DNA from: Tepidimonas thermarum
Lineage (GTDB): Bacteria; Pseudomonadota; Gammaproteobacteria; Burkholderiales; Burkholderiaceae_C
Assembly: GCF_007556705.1 (NCBI RefSeq)
Contig: NZ_VJOL01000019.1
Coordinates: 1-44,241 of the forward strand
Direction: 5' to 3'
DNA: 44,241 nucleotides
Shown here: in pieces, positions 25,008 to 33,781 of the stretch
How the letters are laid out: each line of letters begins with the position of its first letter
Position numbering within the stretch: position 1 is the first letter of the stretch
Made by a program: the position numbers and the translations under genes
The notes under the pieces: model-generated
Told to the model about the DNA's origin: nothing
The model's input: the letters and a program-made list of their open reading frames with translations, nothing else
Databases searched by the model: none

Positions 25008-25960
25008 TGGTCGAGCGCGGCCACTGGTGGCCCGTCGCGCTGCCCGGCGACGTGGGCACGGCGCCGCTGCCGCTCACGTTGCTGGAGGAGCCGCTGGTCC
25101 TGTGGCGGGACGCGACGGGCGCGGTGCAGGCGTTTGCCGACCGCTGTCCGCACCGCGGCGCCCGCCTGTCGCTGGGGCGGGTGGCCGATGGGCAGTTGCA
25201 GTGCCCCTACCACGGCTGGCGTTTCGATGGGCAAGGGCAGTGCCGCCAGATCCCGGCGCTGCCCGGGTTTGCACCACCGGCCAGCCATGCCGCGCAGCGC
25301 TATGCGGTGATGGAGGCCCACGGTCTGCTCTGGGTCTGCCTGGGGCAGCCACAGGCGGCGCCGCCGGCGCTGCCGGTGTTGCCAGCGCGCCGGCTCGTGC
25401 ACGGTCCGTTCGACGTCGCCACCAGCGCCCCGCGCGTCGTGGAAAATTTTCTCGACACGGCGCACTTCGCGTTCGTCCATGCGGGGTGGTTGGGCGAGCC
25501 GCAGCAGGCCCAAGTGCCGCACCACGCGCTCACCCACACCGACGACGGCCGCCCCGTTGTGCCGGACTACCCGGCCTGGCAGCCGCGCGCCACCGCCGGT
25601 GCGCAGCAGGGGGCCTGGGTGCGCTACCACTACGAGGTGCTCAGCCCCTACGCCGCGCTGTTGCACAAGCAGCCGGAGGGCGACGCGCCCAGCGATGCGT
25701 ACATCCTGTGGGCGTGTCCGCGCACGCCCGAGAGTTGCCGGGTGTGGTTCGTCCAGCACACCACCGACACCGCTACCGCCGATGACGAGCTGCGGCGTTT
25801 TCAGGCCACCATCTTCGCGCAAGACCAGCCGGTGCTCGAATCGCAAACACCCAAGCGGCTGCCCCTGCAGGGCGGCGAGGTGATGTGCGCCGCCGATCGG
25901 CTGAGCGCCGCCTACCGCCGCTACCTGCGCACGGCAGGCATCACGTTTGGCGTTTGCTAA
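25007..25960 (+). CDS. Rieske-type ring-hydroxylating/demethylating oxygenase, coupled to the BMP transporter
   Basis: A 317-residue Rieske non-heme iron oxygenase. The [2Fe-2S] ligands are Cys47 and His49 (RCPHRGARLSLGRVA) and Cys66 and His69 (CPYHGWRFDGQG). The mononuclear iron site shows Asn147, Asp150, His153 and His158 in VVENFLDTAHFAFVH; a C-terminal Asp in the FQATIFAQDQPVLESQ block is a likely third ligand. The short length resembles vanillate O-demethylase and methylxanthine N-demethylase-type oxygenases. Its ATG overlaps the stop of the BMP binding protein (TGATG), so it is translated with the purine-type transporter; a methylated or other modified purine is therefore a reasonable but unproven substrate. 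No reductase gene is adjacent. Confidence 0.85.
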   Translation: MVERGHWWPVALPGDVGTAPLPLTLLEEPLVLWRDATGAVQAFADRCPHRGARLSLGRVADGQLQCPYHGWRFDGQGQCRQIPALPGFAPPASHAAQRYAVMEAHGLLWVCLGQPQAAPPALPVLPARRLVHGPFDVATSAPRVVENFLDTAHFAFVHAGWLGEPQQAQVPHHALTHTDDGRPVVPDYPAWQPRATAGAQQGAWVRYHYEVLSPYAALLHKQPEGDAPSDAYILWACPRTPESCRVWFVQHTTDTATADDELRRFQATIFAQDQPVLESQTPKRLPLQGGEVMCAADRLSAAYRRYLRTAGITFGVC

Positions 25961-26032
25961 ACGCCGGCGCCGGCCGGCAGCCGACCGGGCGGCGTCCGTA
26001 CAATGCGCCGATCATCCGCAGCGTCCCGCACC

Positions 26033-26599
26033 ATGACCATCAAAAGCGACAAGTGGATCCGCCGCATGGCGGAGCAGTACGGCATGATCGAGCCGTTCGA
26101 GCCGCGTCAGATCCGCGCGGTCGAAGGCCGCAAGGTGATCAGCTACGGCACCAGCAGCTACGGCTACGACATTCGCTGTGCCCCGGAATTCAAGGTCTTT
26201 ACCAACATCCACAGCACGGTGGTGGACCCCAAGGCCTTCGACGAAAAGAGCTTCGTCGATTTCCATGGCGACCACTGCATCATCCCGCCCAACAGCTTTG
26301 CGCTGGCGCGCACGGTGGAGTACTTTCGCATCCCGCGCAATGTGCTGACCATCTGCCTGGGCAAGAGCACCTACGCCCGCTGCGGCATCATCGTCAACGT
26401 CACACCCTTCGAGCCCGAGTGGGAAGGTTATGTGACACTGGAGTTTTCCAACACCACGCCGCTGCCGGCCAAGATCTACGCCGGCGAGGGCTGCGCGCAG
26501 GTGCTGTTCTTCGAGAGTGACGAGGTGTGCGAGGTGTCGTACCGCGACCGTGGTGGCAAATACCAAGGGCAACGCGGTGTGACCTTGCCGCGCGCCTGA
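26033..26599 (+). CDS. dcd: dCTP deaminase
   Basis: A 188-residue enzyme deaminating dCTP to dUTP, a source of dUMP for thymidylate synthesis. The blocks [78 protein letters not shown] and [13 protein letters not shown] are those of the Gram-negative homotrimeric Dcd, and the length matches. TACAAT at about 25999-26004 is a plausible -10 box. thyA lies about 1 kb away on the other strand. Confidence 0.96.
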   Translation: MTIKSDKWIRRMAEQYGMIEPFEPRQIRAVEGRKVISYGTSSYGYDIRCAPEFKVFTNIHSTVVDPKAFDEKSFVDFHGDHCIIPPNSFALARTVEYFRIPRNVLTICLGKSTYARCGIIVNVTPFEPEWEGYVTLEFSNTTPLPAKIYAGEGCAQVLFFESDEVCEVSYRDRGGKYQGQRGVTLPRA

Positions 26600-26654
26600 C
26601 GGGTGGCGGTTTCGGCGCACTCGGGGGCAGGGCTGCCGGACCGGCTGGTCGCGC

Positions 26655-27548
26655 TCAGCGCTTGAGCAGCCCGCGCCACACCGCTGGCGGCACCAGCACG
26701 GCGGCGATGGCCGCCATCACGCACACCACGGCCACGCCGTCGGTCCAGCGCGGCCATTCGCCGGCGATCACCGTGGCGCTGGCGGTGCCGATGAGCGGCA
26801 CCATCATCACGCTCATCGCGCTGGTGGCGGGCGGCAGGTGCCGCGCCAGCGAAAACCAAATGATCTGCGCAAAGCCGTAATTGAACAACACGCCATAGGC
26901 GAGCAGGCCCCACATGCGCGCGCTGAAGCGCCAGTGCGGCCAGGGCTCGAACGCCAGCGCCAACACCCACAGCGTGGCGGCGGTCAGCAGCATCATCCAG
27001 ACGGTCAACGCCTCCACCGGCAGCGTCAAGTGGGCGCGGCGCATCATCAGCGTGCCGATGGCCCAGCTCAGCGCCGCCCCCAGCATCACCGCCACGCCCA
27101 CGGGGCGGCCGGCCATGGCGGCCAGCTCGTCGGCCAGCAGCAGCGCCACGGCGCCCGCAACCGCCAGTGCCGCCACGGCGGAGCGGCGTGTCAGCGGTTG
27201 GCCAAAAAACAGCGCGCCCAGCAGCACCGTCCACACCGGCATGGTAAAGCCCAGTATCGCCGCGCGCCCCGACGCCAGCGCCGCCACCCCGAAGATGGCC
27301 AGCGTGTGCCAGCCGAGCATGTTGGGCACCGCCAGGGTCACGATGCTGCGTCATTCGCGCCCGGTCGGCCGCAGCCGCACGCCGCGCCAGCGGTAAAAGG
27401 CCAGCAGCCACAGCGCGCCACCGGTCATCGTCAGGGCGCGAAAGAACAGGGGCGAGAGCTCCTGCAGCGACAGCTTCATCACCGGCCAGTTGACGCCCCA
27501 CATCAGGGTCAGCGCCACCAGGCCCAGTGTCTGGGCGCGGTTGAGCAT
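26655..27548 (-). pseudogene. EamA-family (DMT) transporter with one in-frame TGA
   Basis: The frame from ATG 27548 reads MLNRAQTLGLVALTLMWGVN and on to RPTGRE, meets TGA at 27353-27351 (codon 66), and then continues in the same frame, RSIVTLAVPNMLGWHTLAIF, to the normal end at 26655. Relatives would have Trp at this point, so a single TGG to TGA change explains it. Without it the protein is 297 residues with ten hydrophobic helices in two EamA repeats. A GTG four codons past the stop could reinitiate a 228-residue protein lacking the first two helices. It is the last gene of the DUF2069/oxidase/thyA operon, 12 bases after thyA. A sequencing error is possible. Confidence 0.8.
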
Positions 27549-27560
27549 GGCGGTGCCCGT

Positions 27561-28373
27561 TCAGACCGCCACCGGCGCCTTGATGGCCGGGTGGTGCTGG
27601 TAGTCGACGAAGGCAAAGTCGTCGAATGCGTACTCGAACAGCGAAGGGGGGCGGCGCTGGATGCGCAGCTCCGGATAGGGGTAGGGCGTGCGGCTGAGCT
27701 GCAGCTGCACCTGCTCCAGGTGGTTGAGGTAGATGTGGCAGTCGCCGCCGGTCCAGATGAAATCGCCCACCCCCAGGTCGCATTGCTGCGCGATCATGTG
27801 CGTCAGCAGTGCGTAGCTGGCGATGTTGAACGGCACGCCCAAAAAAACGTCGGCGCTGCGCTGGTAGAGCTGGCACGAGAGCTTGCCATCGGCGACGTAG
27901 AACTGGAACAGGGCGTGGCAGGGCGCCAGGGCCATGTGGGGCAGGTCGGCCACGTTCCAGGCGCTGACGATGATGCGGCGCGAGTCCGGGTTGGTGCGCA
28001 GCGTGTGCAGCACCTCACGGATCTGGTCGATGTGGCCGCCATCGGGGGTGGGCCAGCTGCGCCACTGCACGCCGTAGATCGGCCCCAGGTCGCCGTCCTC
28101 CCGCGCCCATTCGTCCCAGATGGTCACGCCGCGCTCTTGCAGCCAGCGGACGTTGCGCTCGCCGCGCAAAAACCACAGCAACTCGTAGACGATGGATTTG
28201 ATGTGCAGCTTCTTGGTCGTGACGAGCGGAAACCCTTCCGACAGGTCGAAACGCATTTGGTAGCCGAACACGCTGCGCGTGCCCACGCCGGTGCGGTCGT
28301 GTTTGAGCGTGCCGTGCTCGAACACGTGGCGCATGAAGTCCTCGTACTGGTGGCGGATCGGGCGCGCATTCAT
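27561..28373 (-). CDS. thyA: Thymidylate synthase
   Basis: A 270-residue enzyme methylating dUMP to dTMP with methylene-tetrahydrofolate. The catalytic cysteine is Cys152 in [12 protein letters not shown]; other family blocks are [62 protein letters not shown] and [12 protein letters not shown]. Length is close to the E. coli enzyme (264). It sits 24 bases after the FAD-linked oxidase gene and 12 before the broken EamA gene, on one minus-strand transcript. Confidence 0.97.
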   Translation of the reverse strand: MNARPIRHQYEDFMRHVFEHGTLKHDRTGVGTRSVFGYQMRFDLSEGFPLVTTKKLHIKSIVYELLWFLRGERNVRWLQERGVTIWDEWAREDGDLGPIYGVQWRSWPTPDGGHIDQIREVLHTLRTNPDSRRIIVSAWNVADLPHMALAPCHALFQFYVADGKLSCQLYQRSADVFLGVPFNIASYALLTHMIAQQCDLGVGDFIWTGGDCHIYLNHLEQVQLQLSRTPYPYPELRIQRRPPSLFEYAFDDFAFVDYQHHPAIKAPVAV

Positions 28374-28397
28374 AGCGCCGATTATCGCCGGCTGCGC

Positions 28398-29819
28398 TCA
28401 CGCCAGCAGCCGTCCGGGGTTGAAGCGTCCGTGCGGGTCCAGCGCCTGTTTGATCGAGCGCATCAGCGCCAGCGCCACCGGATCTTTGTAGCGCGGCAGG
28501 AGGGCGGCTTTGAGGCCGCCGATGCCGTGCTCGGCGCTGATCGAGCCGCCGTGCCGCTGCACATGGTCGTACACCAGCGCGTTGATGCGCGCCTCGTGCG
28601 CACGCAAAAAGGCGGCCGCGTCGGCGCCATCGGGGCATTGCACGTTGAAATGCAAATTGCCGTCCCCCAGGTGGCCGAAATTGACCAGCCGCGCGCCGGG
28701 CACCGTCTGCGCCAAGGCGGCTTCGGCCTGGGCGCAGAAGGCGGGGATGCGCGACACCGGCACGCTGATGTCGTGCTTGACGTTGAGGCCCTCCTCGGCC
28801 TGTGCCAGCGGGATGCTCTCGCGGATGTGCCACAACGTGCGCGCCTGCGCCAGGTTGGCGGCCACCACGGCATCCGCTGCGCAGCCGTTTTGCAGCGCGT
28901 CGCCCAGCAGCGCTTCCAGCCGTGCGCGTGCGTGCGCTTCGCCTTCGTCGTCGCTGAGTTCGAGCAGCACCGCGTACGGCGCGGCGTCGGCCAGGGGCAC
29001 GCTCAGCTGCGGAAAATGCCGCTGCACCAGTTGCAGCGCCAGGCGGTTCATGGCTTCGAAGCCGGTCAACCCCGGGCCCAAGCGCCGCTGCGCCAGTCCG
29101 AGCAGCGCCACCGCCGCGTCCAGGCTGGGGACCGCAGCCCAGGCCGTCAGTTGCGCAGCAGGCTGCGGCACCAGCTTGAGCACGGCCGCGGTGATGATGC
29201 CCAGCGTCCCTTCGCTGCCGATGAACAGGTGGCGCAGGTCGTAGCCGGTGTTGTCCTTGCGCAGCCCACCCAGGCCGTCCCAGACGCGGCCGTCGGCGGT
29301 GACCACCTCCAGCCCCAGACACAGGTCGCGCGCGTTGCCAAACCGCAGCACCTGCGTGCCGCCAGCGTTGGTGGCCAGGTTGCCGCCGATGGTGCAACTG
29401 CCCTCGGCAGCCAGGCTCAGCGGCAGCCACAGCCCAGCTTCGGCCGCCGCCTGCTGCGCGGTTTGCAGGATGCAGCCGGCTTCCACCGTCAGCGTCAGGT
29501 TGGCGGCATCGAGGGCGCGGATGCGCTGCAGCCGCGTGGTGCTCAACACCACCTGCGTGCCGCTGCCATCGGGCACACCGCCCAACACCAGCCCGGTGTT
29601 GCCGCCCTGCGGCACGATCGCCACGCCGTGCTGGCCGCACAGGCGTACCACCGCGGCCACCTCGGCGGTGCTGGCGGGGCGCACCACGGCCAGCGCGCGG
29701 CCACGGTGGCGCCGGCGCCAGTCCTGCTCCCAGGGGGTGAGGTCGGTATCGCCCGCGGTCAACACGTGCGCCGCACCCACGGCGGCGCGCAGGTCGTTCA
29801 ACAGGGCGTCATGGGCCAT
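28398..29819 (-). CDS. FAD-linked oxidase (GlcD/D-lactate dehydrogenase-like 2-hydroxyacid dehydrogenase)
   Basis: A 473-residue flavoprotein of the VAO/PCMH family. The N-terminal FAD domain holds AVVRPASTAEVAAVVRLCGQ, VPQGGNTGLVLGGVPD, SCTIGGNLATNAGGTQVLRF and IGSEGTLGIITAAVLKLVP; the C-terminal FAD-oxidase C domain ends HGGSISAEHGIGGLKAALLP and LDPHGRFNPGRLL. Relatives oxidise D-2-hydroxyacids such as D-lactate, D-2-hydroxyglutarate or glycolate; the exact substrate is not resolved. GGAGGGG lies seven bases before ATG 29819. It overlaps the DUF2069 gene by 11 bases and precedes thyA. Confidence 0.88.
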   Translation of the reverse strand: MAHDALLNDLRAAVGAAHVLTAGDTDLTPWEQDWRRRHRGRALAVVRPASTAEVAAVVRLCGQHGVAIVPQGGNTGLVLGGVPDGSGTQVVLSTTRLQRIRALDAANLTLTVEAGCILQTAQQAAAEAGLWLPLSLAAEGSCTIGGNLATNAGGTQVLRFGNARDLCLGLEVVTADGRVWDGLGGLRKDNTGYDLRHLFIGSEGTLGIITAAVLKLVPQPAAQLTAWAAVPSLDAAVALLGLAQRRLGPGLTGFEAMNRLALQLVQRHFPQLSVPLADAAPYAVLLELSDDEGEAHARARLEALLGDALQNGCAADAVVAANLAQARTLWHIRESIPLAQAEEGLNVKHDISVPVSRIPAFCAQAEAALAQTVPGARLVNFGHLGDGNLHFNVQCPDGADAAAFLRAHEARINALVYDHVQRHGGSISAEHGIGGLKAALLPRYKDPVALALMRSIKQALDPHGRFNPGRLLA

Positions 29820-30270
29820 CGTTCCCCTCCGCTTGCGCCGGGCCCTCCGTTGGCAGGGTGCCGGCCCGGCGCGCTGCGCGCAGGCGCAGCCGCACGTGCG
29901 CCGCGCTGGCCGCAAACAGCCCCACGCACAGCGCGACCTGGCCCCACGCCAAGGCGACCGACAGGCCCTGTTCGCTGGTGGCGCGCACCATGCCTTCGGT
30001 AAAGTAGAGCCACACCAGCAGGCTCAGCCAGCGGTAGGTGTACATGCGGTGGCGCAACAGGCCGGGCAACGGCAGCGTCAGCGGCAGGACCTTGAGCGCC
30101 CACCACGAGCCGCCGGGCCGCAGCGGCGCCAGCCACAGCTCCCACGCCAGCCCCAGCACGATCAGCCCCAGCAGGCAGGCCACCGCCACGGCGCGCGTCC
30201 AGCGCGCCTGCGCCAGGGCCGCGGGGTCGGCGTGCACCGCGGGCGTGGGGGAGGGAAGAGCGTCGGCCAT
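29809..30270 (-). CDS. DUF2069 small membrane protein
   Basis: A 153-residue protein with four hydrophobic segments (AVAVACLLGLIVLGLAWELW, then ALKVLPLTLPLPGLL, WLSLLVWLYFTEGMVRA and VALCVGLFAASAAHV) matching the DUF2069 pattern, including the GSWWALKVLPL and RHRMYTYRW stretches. Function is unknown. ATG 30270 begins just before the first variable region; the divergent YihY gene starts 19 bases away. Its end overlaps the downstream oxidase gene by 11 bases. Confidence 0.82.
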   Translation of the reverse strand: MADALPSPTPAVHADPAALAQARWTRAVAVACLLGLIVLGLAWELWLAPLRPGGSWWALKVLPLTLPLPGLLRHRMYTYRWLSLLVWLYFTEGMVRATSEQGLSVALAWGQVALCVGLFAASAAHVRLRLRAARRAGTLPTEGPAQAEGNDGP

Positions 30271-30289
30271 GGGCTGGCATGATAGCGGG

Positions 30290-31582
30290 ATGCGCACACC
30301 CGATACGCCCCCGCGTCCCGTGCCCGACCCGGCCCGCGCCGCCGAGCCGCGCCCGTGGTGGCAGCAGGCGTGGCAGGGGGCGCGCGGGTTTCCGTGGCGC
30401 ACCACCTGGCACGTGCTGCGCGAGCGTTTTGCGCAGGATCGGCTGGCCGTGGCCGCGGGCAGCCTGACGTTTACCACCACGATCTCGCTGGTGCCCTTGC
30501 TGACCGTGGCGCTGGCGGTGTTTTCGGCATTTCCGGCGTTTGCGCGGCTGGAGCAGCGCCTGCAGCGCTGGATGGTGGAGGCGCTGGTGCCCGACCACAT
30601 CGCCCGCCAGGTGTCGAACTACCTGTGGCAGTTTTCCGCCAAAGCGGCGCAGATTGGCTGGAGCGGGGCCGTGTTGCTGCTGGTGACGGCGCTGGCGCTG
30701 GTGCTGACCATCGACCGCCAGCTCAACGACATATGGCGCGTGCGGCGTTTGCGCCCGCTGGCGCAGCGCGTGCTGGTGTATTGGGCGCTGCTGACGCTGG
30801 GGCCGGTGGTCATCGCGGCGGCGCTGGGCGCCAGTTCCTACGCGCTGTCGGCGTCGCGCGGGTGGTTGCCGGCGGTGCACGAGGGGGTGCGTCTGGTGTT
30901 GGACGTGGTGGGGCTGGCTGCCGTGGTGGGTGGCATGACGGCGCTCTACCGCTTCGTGCCCAACGCCGAGGTGCAGACCCGCCACGCCCTGTTGGGGGCC
31001 GTGTTTGCCACCGCGGCGCTGGAGCTGGCGCAGGCCGCGCTGGGCTGGTACTTGCGCACGGTGCCGACCTACTCCGCCGTCTACGGGGCGTTCGCGACGC
31101 TGCCCATCCTGCTCATTTGGCTGTACCTGGTGTGGCTGATCGTGCTGCTGGGTGCCGTGATCGTCGCCTATTTGCCGGTGCTGCTCGCGGGCGTGGCGCG
31201 GCGTGGCGACACCCCGGGGTGGGGGTTCCAGCTGGCGCTGGAGCTGTTGGCCGAATTGCAGACCAGCCGGCAGCCACCCGCGCCGGGGCTGTCTGCGCAC
31301 GCGCTGGCGCAGCGGCTGCGCGTGGATCCGCTGCAGGTGGAGCAGACGCTGAGTGCGCTGCAGGCGTTGGGTTGGGTGGGGCGGCTCAGCGATGGCGAGG
31401 GCCGCTGGGTGCTGCTGGTCGATCTGCACCAGCGCCGGCTCGCGGAGCTGGCGCGCGTGCTGTGGCTGGCCCAGGACGAGGCCACCGCTGGCGTCTGGCG
31501 CGCGCTGCCGCTGGAGGCCACCTCGGTGGCGGCGGTGCTGCCGCGGCCGCACGCGCATCTGCCCTCGGTCACGCCGCCGTGA
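30290..31582 (+). CDS. YihY/BrkB-family inner-membrane protein with C-terminal winged-helix-like domain
   Basis: A 430-residue protein. The membrane part (about residues 45-300) carries the family signature AAGSLTFTTTISLVPLLTVA, then LNDIWRVRRLRPLAQRVLVY, ALYRFVPNAEVQTRHALLGA and YSAVYGAFATLPILLIWLYL. The last 130 residues are soluble and read like a winged helix (LSAHALAQRLRVDPLQVEQT, LSALQALGWVGRLSD), common in longer betaproteobacterial members. The biochemical role of the family is not settled. It diverges from the DUF2069 gene, and its 3' end overlaps the convergent P450 gene by 14 bases. Confidence 0.88.
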   Translation: MRTPDTPPRPVPDPARAAEPRPWWQQAWQGARGFPWRTTWHVLRERFAQDRLAVAAGSLTFTTTISLVPLLTVALAVFSAFPAFARLEQRLQRWMVEALVPDHIARQVSNYLWQFSAKAAQIGWSGAVLLLVTALALVLTIDRQLNDIWRVRRLRPLAQRVLVYWALLTLGPVVIAAALGASSYALSASRGWLPAVHEGVRLVLDVVGLAAVVGGMTALYRFVPNAEVQTRHALLGAVFATAALELAQAALGWYLRTVPTYSAVYGAFATLPILLIWLYLVWLIVLLGAVIVAYLPVLLAGVARRGDTPGWGFQLALELLAELQTSRQPPAPGLSAHALAQRLRVDPLQVEQTLSALQALGWVGRLSDGEGRWVLLVDLHQRRLAELARVLWLAQDEATAGVWRALPLEATSVAAVLPRPHAHLPSVTPP

Positions 31583-32894
31583 CGAACGGCGCGCGCAAAA
31601 AGCCCCGAAAGCGCGCCCGCCCGCCGCGCACGGGCGGCTCGCTCAGCGCATAGCGCGGAAAGCGCGCCAGGAAGCGCCCGATGGCGATGCGGCCCTCCAG
31701 CCTCGCCAGGCTCAGCCCCGCGCACTGGTGCACGCCAAACCCAAAGGCCAGGTGGCGGTTGTCGGTGCGGCTCAGGTCCAGCCGCTCGGGGTCGGCAAAC
31801 ACGGCTGGATCGCGGTTGGCCGCACCGATGCACAGTGTCACCAGGGCACCGGCCGGCAGCCGCACGCCGCCGATCTCGGCCTCGCGCAGCGCGCGCCGGT
31901 TGCCCAGTTGGTTGGAGGACTCGAAGCGCAAAAACTCGTCCACCGCCGCGCTCAGGATGGCCTCCTGCCGCTCGCGGTCGTCGCGCGCCTCGTGCAGGCG
32001 CTGCAGCAGCCGGGCCTTCTCCTGCGGCCACTCGTGCAGGCACACCAGCGCGTTGCCGATCAGGTTGGTGGTCGTCTCGTGCCCGGCGTTGAGCAAGAAG
32101 ATGCAGTTGTGCAACAGCTCGGTCTCGGTCAGGCGCTCGCCGTCGCCTTCGCCCTGAATCAGCCGCGTGAGCACGTCGCGCTGCGGGTCCAGCGGGTGGC
32201 GGCGCCGCTCGGCCACCAGCCCACGCAGGTAGTCCAGCATTTCGCGCACGGCGCGCTCGCCCGCTTGCTGCTGCGCCGGGGTCAGCACCGGCTCCAGCGC
32301 GCCCAGGATGGCCAGCGACCAGCCGCGCAGCGGGCCGCGCTCATCGTGCGGCACGCCCAGCAGGTTGCCGATGATCTCCACCGGGATGGCAGCGGCAAAG
32401 TCTTCGATCAGGTCGCCCGACCCGCGCGCCTCGATGGCATCGAGCAGGCCATCGACCAGTGCGATCAACCCGGGCTCCAGGTCGGCGATGGCGCGCCGCG
32501 TCAGCGCACCCATGATCAGCTTGCGCACGCGCGTGTGCAGCGGCGGGTCGTTGAACACCAGGCTGGTGGTGTGGTGCTCGTACAGCGGCGAGTCGGTGCC
32601 GTATTTGGGGGCAAATTCGACGTGCTTGTCCGAGCTGAAGGTGGCCGCGTCGCGGTAGACCGCCACCAGATCGGCGTGGCGGGTGAGGAACCACGTGCCG
32701 TCGGGCATGGCGCGCACGGGGTCGCGCTCGCGCAGCACGGCATAGACCGGGTAGGGGTTGGCCAAAAACGCGGGTGGCAGGCGCCGCAGGTCGAAGTCCG
32801 CCGCGATCGCCGCCGCGCGCTCGGGCGGCAGGGGCGGGGTGATGTCCGCCGCCGTCACCGTGGCCCGCTGGGTGGGGTGGTTCGCTTGCGTCAT
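31569..32894 (-). CDS. Cytochrome P450
   Basis: A 441-residue soluble bacterial P450 monooxygenase. Visible are the I-helix oxygen-binding AGHETTTN, the K-helix ExxR in EFLRFESSNQLGNR, and the heme-ligand loop FGFGVHQCAG near the C-terminus with its conserved cysteine. No N-terminal membrane anchor, and no ferredoxin or reductase gene nearby, so redox partners must be elsewhere. I use ATG 32894; a TTG at 32924 would overlap the upstream gene's stop. It is the last gene of a minus-strand run metY, alpha/beta hydrolase, P450 with gaps of 18 and 26 bases. Substrate unknown. Confidence 0.93.
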   Translation of the reverse strand: MTQANHPTQRATVTAADITPPLPPERAAAIAADFDLRRLPPAFLANPYPVYAVLRERDPVRAMPDGTWFLTRHADLVAVYRDAATFSSDKHVEFAPKYGTDSPLYEHHTTSLVFNDPPLHTRVRKLIMGALTRRAIADLEPGLIALVDGLLDAIEARGSGDLIEDFAAAIPVEIIGNLLGVPHDERGPLRGWSLAILGALEPVLTPAQQQAGERAVREMLDYLRGLVAERRRHPLDPQRDVLTRLIQGEGDGERLTETELLHNCIFLLNAGHETTTNLIGNALVCLHEWPQEKARLLQRLHEARDDRERQEAILSAAVDEFLRFESSNQLGNRRALREAEIGGVRLPAGALVTLCIGAANRDPAVFADPERLDLSRTDNRHLAFGFGVHQCAGLSLARLEGRIAIGRFLARFPRYALSEPPVRGGRARFRGFLRAPFVTAA

Positions 32895-32920
32895 CGTCGC
32901 GTTGCGGTACCGTACGGGGA

Positions 32921-33763
32921 TCAAACCGCGCCGGCGGTGGCCGTGAGCGGGCGCAAAAAGGCGTGCAGGGCGTCGAGCACGCCGTCGGGGGCTTCGGTCA
33001 TGAGCGCATGGCCCGCGGCGAGCCGCACCACCTCGACCGGCACGCCAGCGGCGCGCGCGCCGTCGATGAGCGGCTGCGCCGCCTTGGGCGGCGTCATTTG
33101 GTCGCGTGTGCCCAGGATGAACTGCACCGGGCAGCGCAACGCGCGCGCCGCCGTTTCGCCGCCCTGGTAGCGGTCGCAGGCGACGAAACCGCGATGAAAC
33201 ACATTGACATGCGGGTTGCTTGCCAGCACCCGCTGCATCAAGGCGCGCGATCCCCCGTAGAGCCAGGTGCCGGGCCCCAGGGCCGATGGCGGTGGGGCCA
33301 GCGTGGAATGGCTAAAGACGTTGACCATCTCGATGGCCTTCTCGGGCGTGTTCAGCGAAGAGTCCAGCAGGGCGGGCGAGACGCGCATCGGGTAGGCGGT
33401 GCCGACCAGCGACAAGCGGGCCACGCGCTCGGGCGCGTCGGCGGCGGCCTGCAAGGCGATCAGCGAGCCAAAGCTGTGGCCCACGAGCGCGGCGCGCTCG
33501 ATGCCCAGCGCCTGGAGCAGGCCGAGCACCGCGCGCGCGCCGTCCTGGACACTGGCGGGGGCGTCGCCCCCGCTTCTGCCGTGCCCCGGCAGGTCGATGG
33601 CCAGCACGTTGAAGCCGTGGTGCGCCAGGTAGCGTGTCTGCAAAATCCACACGCTGTGGTCGTTGAGCACCCCGTGGATGAACACCACGCTCGGGCGGGC
33701 GGGGTCGAAGGGCCGGCCCCCGGTGTAGGCGTAGAGCGCAGCGCCGTGGACGTCGATGAGCAT
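32921..33763 (-). CDS. Alpha/beta hydrolase
   Basis: A 280-residue serine hydrolase. The oxyanion HG (FIHGVLNDHSVW), the nucleophile elbow LVGHSFGS (Ser97), an acid candidate in ILGTRDQMTPP and the histidine in LAAGHALMTEAP make a complete triad; LPGHGRSGG is typical of the family. No signal peptide, so cytoplasmic. Substrate is unknown. A GGAGG-like site lies about ten bases before ATG 33763. It is 18 bases downstream of metY, which may point to an O-acyl-homoserine or thioester-related role, but this is speculation from context. Confidence 0.88.
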   Translation of the reverse strand: MLIDVHGAALYAYTGGRPFDPARPSVVFIHGVLNDHSVWILQTRYLAHHGFNVLAIDLPGHGRSGGDAPASVQDGARAVLGLLQALGIERAALVGHSFGSLIALQAAADAPERVARLSLVGTAYPMRVSPALLDSSLNTPEKAIEMVNVFSHSTLAPPPSALGPGTWLYGGSRALMQRVLASNPHVNVFHRGFVACDRYQGGETAARALRCPVQFILGTRDQMTPPKAAQPLIDGARAAGVPVEVVRLAAGHALMTEAPDGVLDALHAFLRPLTATAGAV

Positions 33764-33781
33764 GGTCAGGGTCCTCCCGGG

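Noticed and set aside
27351-27353. TGA in the EamA gene as a selenocysteine codon
   Set aside because: The family has Trp or a hydrophobic residue here, no selenoprotein transporter of this type is known, and I see no SECIS-like hairpin directly after the TGA.
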